From Mya arenaria (Eukaryota; Mollusca; Bivalvia; Myida; Myidae), in the NCBI RefSeq assembly GCF_026914265.1, contig NC_069125.1, forward strand, positions 2,789,556-2,853,555: 64,000 nt of DNA, read 5' to 3'. Below are positions 60,064-64,000 of the stretch, in pieces; within the stretch, counting starts at the first letter, position 1; each line of letters begins with the position of its first letter. A program made the position numbers and the translations under genes. The notes under the pieces are model-generated. The model was not told where the DNA came from, made no database searches, and saw nothing but the letters and a program-made list of their open reading frames with translations.

Positions 60064-63000
60064 GAAATTTTGTCACCATTAATGTTAGCTTTAAACTTTG
60101 TTCAAAATATATCAAAACAACTCTCCAAATTATTTATCAAAACCGTGTCGTTTTCTCAATGACAATGTCGTTTTAAACGTCACTCACCATCCGTGTTGAC
60201 GTAATTGAACGGTAGGACAATGGGGTTAAATCCTCCACACGTTTCTGTGACGTCACCCTCACACGGATGGGTGCATTCTCCAAATGACGGAGACGTCGGA
60301 GTTGCCGCTAGACACGCGCATGTAACGTTCTGAAGAGATTGGTGAACTAGATTAGACATACACTTATTATGCAATTGTAACCACAGCCCCCAGGTCCGGG
60401 TGTATACCGGTAAAAGCGGGGGAAAGGGGCATTGGTTTCAACCGCAGTGCATAGTGAATGCGTAGGTTTTGTTTACCTGGAAGGTAACACGGCCCATTTC
60501 CCCCGTTGCCCCCGGTATATCCCCGGACCTGGTGGGGCGTGGTTACAATTGGCCGGTGCATTATACCCAATCAGAAATGGGTTGTGAGTTTAATCCCGGG
60601 CCCGTATTCGCTTACATTCTAAGTCTGACTTAGAGACTCAGGCTCAGAAAACCAAATATCAACTTTGTATTAAACTGCTATTACAGGAGCAAATATGGTC
60701 AAAAGTGTTGTATATATCACAAAAAAATCTTCTCTACAATCAGGCATAAATCTTTTATCAAAAATAGTTATGTAAAAGATATTAGTTTCAAGAGTTCTCA
60801 GACTCAGGCTCAGCGCCTCAGTGAATAAGGCCGCTTTTATAAAGGGCTTACAATTGTTTCAGAAATTGGATCCAGGTTTGACTTATACTGTCTGTATAAT
60901 CATTATAATGCATTTTAAAAATTAGTGTTCAAGCATTTTGTTTTTAAATTGCAGCTTAATTGTTTTCTTTGCGAATATTCAAATCTATTTTAAATGTAAA
61001 GGAACATTCACTTATTCCAATTTAAAACGGGAAACGGCCTTACATGGAGGGCACCGTGCGGGTAGTTCCTCTCCCGGCAGACGGCAGCACAGTACTTCCG
61101 GTTCAGGTTGTAGACGGTCATGTTCACAAGAAACGGATTGGCGCCGTCGGGCTCGTATGAGTAGGTGCAGCTTACTGAATCTTTGATAGAGAAGGAACTT
61201 GATTAAAAACTCTTAAAACTCACACAGTTTGGCCATTTCGACAACTTATTTATTTTATTTTATTTTGTCTAGGAATGAGCCAAATTATGCGTAGAATTCT
61301 GAAAACCGTTAAAATAAAACTGCTGATTAAAGACCAGATCGCAATTTTTTAATATTTACGCTCAAATATGGATGTGTGATGGCTTAAAGCGTTACTAACG
61401 ATTTAAGAAAAATAAAATTGTCAGCAGTTTTCCAAACAATTGAGATCTATTCTTTTGAGAGTTATCTTATATGACTTAAATGAAAGAATTGATGCCTAGA
61501 TCAACTGATTCTGTGACAAATAAGTTGTCGAGTCGCCTAATCTGTGATAATGCAACATTATAAAAACTTCTTAAAAAACGATTCAGAGGCTTCTACGTCT
61601 TATAAGGATAATATTTCTGTTGATTTCAAACATGATAAAATGGGATAAAAAATTGGTCTTTTCCAAAACATTTTTATTACTTTTAAATATGTTTTTCAGG
61701 AAAGAATTTGAACATTCAAGGCAAATGTAGGTATGCACCACTTAATTTTGTTTCACTTCTTGAAAATGTCAGGAATGGCTCTTTAATGAAAAACATAAAC
61801 AAACAACTTTAATTATTCACATTTACCAATAAACCTCCAATTATGACAGTTTGTTATTTTAATACGCACGGTAATTTAGCGACATGCCGCAAACCGTCAA
61901 AAATATTTTCGCACCTACAACTAGATCTACAGTTCGACATAAGAAACAAGGAAAATGTGTGAAATTCGGCCACAGGGACTGAAATATGAGGTCGACATAG
62001 CGAAAAAGTCGAGATAGAAAAATCGACACAAGCAGATTTATTTTATATAGAATAAGAAGGAATAAATTCGGGACCGGAGAAAAAGTCGACACAACCGGAA
62101 AGTCGAGATATCCGACGTCGACATAGCGATTTTGGACTGTAATTGTATATATATATTTCTAAATAGTCCTCATCATCTCTGATGGTTAATGCTACCAATA
62201 GTATATACATATTAAAAAAATTGTCTTTAACGCTAAGACTAGCTTCATACATTTATCTTTTATCTGTTGGAACTTCAAAGAAGCCAACAGGTTGATTTCA
62301 TTTATTATTATTTTCATTTATTCAACTCTGTTTTAATTATATATTTGACAAAAAGTAATAGCAAACTAATAAAGATATGAAACTGAAATATATTAAACTT
62401 AATGAAACGGTTAAAAGAGTTCATCAGAGAACTATTGCCGTAGCCCTTTATGGTGAACACTCTTATCATTCCATCCTTAGAAATCAGAATTGTAACCTCG
62501 CCAGAATTTTGATGGATCTCGAATAAAATGGAAATAACTTCCGGTCGTATACCTACCGTTTATGAGCGTCACTTACCGTCAAGAAGCGTCATAGGAAGCA
62601 GATCCAGCGTGCCACTGAACGGAACAACGTACACGTATGTGCCGTCAGGAAGGCGGACGGCAGCGGCGGAGTAACGCTCCACTCCCCAACTGGAGTCTGT
62701 GAATGCTAGCTGAACGCCGTAGCTACAATAATGAGAGTAACGTCAGATTTCATCTCCTTATAGCGGCCATTCGAATTAACAATACGCTAAAGCTATCACA
62801 CTATTTTTACTTTTAATATTTACTGTTTACTGTTCTTCCTTTAAGGATTATTGTGCCTTTTAGCGAAAATATACTATCGGTCAAATTAATTCCGATCTTT
62901 TAAGTAAACAAATCCCAGTTTAGTACTTGGGGTTTAAAAACCGCTACCATGTTATATTTAAGATTATCGAGAGATGAGAATTACTAGATGTACATGTGTG

Positions 63001-64000
63001 TTTATTCGTGTAATATTGCTGTCTGATCATAGTACAAATCGTGTCCATGTTTTTGTATTTATGAGTTCATAAATACATTTACAATCATGTTACTTAAGTT
63101 TAAAGTTACCTGATATAGTCTGTAGACCACGTGACCTGTGAGTATGCATGGTTACCAACGAGATGTGACATAGCGAGCCAATCGGTGTCAGAACTTCCGG
63201 TTGCATTAAAAATCGCAGAAAATAGCACGAATCCTTCGCCATTTCGATAACTGACGCGTACCTGAAAAAAATATAACAGTTATATTGAAGATGATAAGAA
63301 TCAGGGGGTCAAAGTGTGTGGAGTCCGTATGTATAAGCTGTACGATTGCTAGTTTACATAGTGAAAATAGAAATTTGTGTGACTTGAAACTGTGTTTTAG
63401 TCAAAGTGTACCATTCGTGTACCTATTTTATCTATTTTATAATGCGTTTTTTTGCATCCGTTTTCTTAATGTTGGACCAGCTGAAGAATAATTGCAAAAA
63501 CAAATATTTTAAAAATGTAAAGCAAAAAGTGAGCAGAACAGCACTTAGAATCCGATTACATTCGTCCCTAACATCGCGACCGACCTTGATTCGCGGAAAT
63601 CTTTGTATCTGGTTACATGATTTTGTACAATAGAGGAAGGCAAATGTGCTTTTAGTGAATCAAGAATGTTAAGAGTCCCTGAAAAAAACTATCACATGCC
63701 ATTCGTATCATAACGGCGATTCGAGCTATATTGCACAGTTTAATTGGCAGCCATGACACCACTTAGGAAGCTGATTCCGTATATTCTTTATTGGCATGGT
63801 CATTAAAATTTACCTAAAATAATTGAAACTCGTTTGATGTCACTTGTCTTATAGCCAGTTTTCGTAAAATTACTGGTACTGTTTATAGTCGCCGATGATA
63901 TGTCCCTTATTAAGATGTGACACGTGTATAGTGTCATAGCGTTCTCGCCTCTTGCAAATATAAGACAGGCGAATATATGCAACAACAAAATTGTTGGCAA
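49095..64000 (-). CDS. Single-pass membrane glycoprotein with a WSC domain (5' end outside the window)
   Basis: Twelve exons in transcript order: 64000-63814 (partial), 63678-63560, 63261-63110, 62722-62577, 61174-61044, 60329-60188, 59412-59288, 55814-55670, 53823-53767, 52365-52253, 50543-50405 and 49237-49095. They sum to 1,599 nt (532 residues plus stop) with matching phases at all eleven junctions. Order: signal-peptide-like start (TILLLHIFACLIFARG); a β-rich region (VSYRNGEGFVLFSAIF); a WSC domain across 61174-60188 (KYCAAVCRERNYPHGAL, TCACL, GECTHPCEGDVTETCGG); further β-rich parts; ELCECECWV; a helical juxtamembrane stretch (IEKELSVNRSELSSTIRKLT); a membrane helix (AVAVGYTLGVAMLTCIFGA) crossing the last intron; and about 40 cytoplasmic residues. 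Many N-x-S/T sites support an exported protein. WSC domains bind carbohydrate in other proteins; a surface carbohydrate-sensing role is inferred. Confidence 0.78.
50405..50543 (-). CDS. Juxtamembrane and transmembrane exon of the WSC gene
   Basis: Acceptor TTTCAACATCTTCAG, donor GTATGTCT. It encodes a heptad-like helix followed by SAEDNRTSAVAVGYTLGVAM. From memory, mollusc membrane proteins share similar LSS...RKLTSA-E-D-x-R segments before the helix; a profile search would be needed to confirm. Confidence 0.7.
50880..52155. repeat. 27-bp minisatellite rich in TGACGTCA
   Basis: About 45 units of AAAGCGTGACGACGGTGATA plus ACTGTAT, with the variant GCGTGACGTCAAGGTGAT in many units. The part before 51170 is diverged. 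It fills most of the intron between exons 52253-52365 and 50405-50543 of the WSC gene. Confidence 0.93.
52253..52365 (-). CDS. Cysteine-rich exon of the WSC gene (ELCECECWV)
   Basis: Acceptor CACTATTTCAG, donor GTAAGCTTATGG; 37 codons. The acceptor sequence is reiterated in the adjacent 61-bp array. Confidence 0.7.
52370..53255. repeat. 61-bp minisatellite carrying reiterated 3' splice sites
   Basis: About 14 units with GAAATAGTGAATCACTCGTC, AACGACTGCGCC, TAACTTCAATTAA and GGCACGTACGCC. On the gene's strand each unit contains CACTATTTCAG or CACTATTTCCACAG, the same sequence as the acceptor of the exon at 52365. Confidence 0.93.
53767..53823 (-). CDS. 57-nt exon of the WSC gene
   Basis: Acceptor TTTCCTTTCAG, 19 codons (ITADYLVIETSWEIAS), donor GTAAGATT, phase 1 at both ends. 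Being symmetric it could be skipped without losing frame. Confidence 0.65.
53985..54930. repeat. 28-bp AT-rich minisatellite
   Basis: About 33 imperfect units of TAAACTAGTCAAGAATACGT and TAACATTA, with many indels. Confidence 0.93.
54935..55660. other. Intron of the WSC gene, no feature seen
   Basis: AT-rich sequence with no repeat or splice-bounded frame. Confidence 0.35.
55670..55814 (-). CDS. Exon of the WSC gene
   Basis: Acceptor GTGTTTCTTTCAG, 48 codons (TFIIPPSPGFYDLQMEPI, YINVYETATGNPLPN), donor GTAAGTTGG in phase 1. No domain is recognised; predicted extracellular β structure. Confidence 0.72.
55815..57005. other. Intron of the WSC gene, no feature seen
   Basis: It includes a short tandem GGCGGCCATTTTGGATTTTG near 56690-56725; otherwise nothing. 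Confidence 0.35.
57010..58770 (+). repeat. 42-bp minisatellite with a long open frame
   Basis: About 41 units of CTAAGTGAAGCTTATCTATG, TGAGGCTTGCCTCAAGAACA, AT. There is no indel in the whole array. On the + strand it stays open in one frame from about 57163, after early TAG and TAA stops in the first units, to a TAA near 58888. It encodes repeats like LSEAYLCEACLKNN. It lies antisense in an intron of the WSC gene. Confidence 0.9.
59288..59412 (-). CDS. Exon of the WSC gene
   Basis: Acceptor CCTTTATCGCCCGCCAAG, 41 codons (IYGFNVSVTSPLVSDVSVEL, HFRNEACNGTNLLN), donor GTAAATAT. The phase selects this acceptor over an AG 19 bases upstream. Confidence 0.7.
59896..60064. repeat. Compound (CAT)n / (CAA)n / (CAG)n microsatellite
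   Basis: About 25 CAT units, then CAACAACAA, then CAG/CAA units. Open frames of poly-His/Gln or poly-Met/Leu are artefacts. Confidence 0.95.
60188..60329 (-). CDS. WSC-domain exon, C-terminal half
   Basis: Acceptor CAATCTCTTCAG, donor GTGAGTG. It encodes TCACLAATPTSPSFGECTHP followed by CEGDVTETCGG, the C-x3-C-x-G-D...C-G-G signature of WSC domains. Confidence 0.8.
60370..60560. mobile_element. Non-autonomous TIR element, copy 3 (TTA target duplication)
   Basis: TGCAATTGTAACCAC at the left and GTGGTTACAATTGGCCGGTG plus CA at the right; TTA flanks at 60367-60369 and 60561-60563. GC-rich interior with CCCCAGGTCCGGG and CCCGGACCTGG. The left end lacks the CCAGTC portion of copies 1 and 2. Confidence 0.72.
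60595..60833. repeat. Possible dispersed foldback repeat
   Basis: GGGCCCGTATTCGCTTAC...GACTCAGGCTCAGAAAAC at the left is matched imperfectly by GTTCTCAGACTCAGGCTCAG...GTGAATAAGGCC at the right. The GACTCAGGCTCAG word is a direct repeat and the outer ends are inverted. Confidence 0.4.
61044..61174 (-). CDS. WSC-domain exon, N-terminal half
   Basis: Acceptor CTATCAAAGATTCAG, donor GTAAGGCC, 43 codons including MTVYNLNRKYCAAVCRERNY. Phase 0 at the end joins directly to the exon at 60329. Confidence 0.78.
61210..61553. repeat. Foldback MITE, family 'TTAAAGCTGCACTC', diverged copy
   Basis: CACACAGTTTGGCCATTTCG plus ACAACTT at the left and its imperfect complement AAGTTGTCGAGTCGCC...CTGTGA at the right. 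The interior GGAATGAGCCAAATTATGCG and AGACCAGATCGCAATTTT match the copy at 23863. Confidence 0.65.
61860..62140. repeat. Possible old repeat with GTCGA/CGACATAGCG words
   Basis: GTCGACATAGCGA, GTCGAGATA and GTCGACACAA recur several times with no fixed period. Probably a decayed dispersed element. Confidence 0.3.
62577..62722 (-). CDS. Exon of the WSC gene
   Basis: Acceptor CTCTCATTATTGTAG, donor GTAAGTGACG; YGVQLAFTDSSWGVERYSAA, DGTYVYVVPFSGTLDLLPM. Phase 2 in, 1 out. Confidence 0.75.
63110..63261 (-). CDS. Exon of the WSC gene
   Basis: Acceptor TATTTTTTTCAG, donor GTAACTTTA; VSYRNGEGFVLFSAIFNATG, WLAMSHLVGNHAYSQVTWST. Confidence 0.75.
63560..63678 (-). CDS. Exon of the WSC gene
   Basis: Acceptor GATAGTTTTTTTCAG, donor GTAATCGG; 39 codons (TLNILDSLKAHLPSSIVQNH, YKDFRESRSVAMLGTN). 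It resolves an otherwise impossible phase change between its neighbours. Confidence 0.68.
63814..64000 (-). CDS. First visible exon of the WSC gene (partial)
   Basis: An open frame runs off the window edge. It encodes a signal-peptide-like hydrophobic stretch (LLLHIFACLIFARG) then a Ser/Thr/Asn-rich part with N-x-S/T sites, ending at donor GTAAATTTT in phase 1. The initiator ATG should lie just beyond base 64000. Confidence 0.6.

Noticed and set aside
59855..60115. Poly-His/Gln and poly-Met/Leu open frames
   Set aside because: They are translations of the CAT/CAA/CAG microsatellite, with no splice or start context.

Overview
This window reads as nuclear DNA of a marine bivalve-like mollusc; that taxon is an inference. 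It is AT-rich, its coding parts are short exons with GT/AG borders in long introns, and it is full of minisatellites, foldback elements, a tRNA-like SINE and a 2A-bearing non-LTR element. There are no operons, ribosome binding sites, rRNA genes, confident tRNA genes or CRISPR arrays. I built the exon models by hand from splice borders, reading phase and protein-like character. Each model closes in frame, but none has been checked against transcripts or databases.

Layout. (1) 1.2-4.9 kb, + strand: a secreted protein with four six-cysteine EB/EGF-like modules, one per phase-1 exon, and two alternative last exons; the distal one looks like a GPI-anchor signal. (2) 5.7-8 kb: weak orphan exon candidates. 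(3) 9.5-10.4 kb: a decayed tandem copy of the end of the next gene. (4) 13.6-22.9 kb, - strand: a secreted protein of two fibronectin-III-like domains, resembling an interleukin-17-receptor ectodomain without a membrane anchor. A broken 4.8-kb non-LTR retrotransposon with a 2A motif sits in one of its introns in the opposite orientation. (5) 24.7-45.1 kb, + strand: a second EB-module gene in which the modules alternate with hydrophobic exons. Its fifth intron holds a 10.5-kb DNA transposon (31752-42288) with matching terminal inverted repeats, a TTAT target duplication and a six-coding-exon gene for a DDE-like transposase fused to an OTU cysteine protease and a small C-terminal module. (6) 45.4-48 kb: minisatellites, a Tc1/mariner relic and a CACGTG-containing MITE. 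(7) 49.05-64.0 kb, - strand: a twelve-exon gene, with the 5' end beyond the window, for a single-pass membrane glycoprotein with a WSC domain.

The three host genes all encode surface or secreted proteins, which suggests recognition or matrix roles, but no shared pathway can be proved. The most unusual signals are in the repeats. A 41-bp minisatellite just downstream of one exon reiterates that exon's own 5' splice site. A 61-bp minisatellite just upstream of another exon reiterates that exon's own 3' splice site. A 42-bp array of about 40 units keeps one frame open for about 575 codons with no start codon. A 27-bp array carries many CRE-like TGACGTCA sites.
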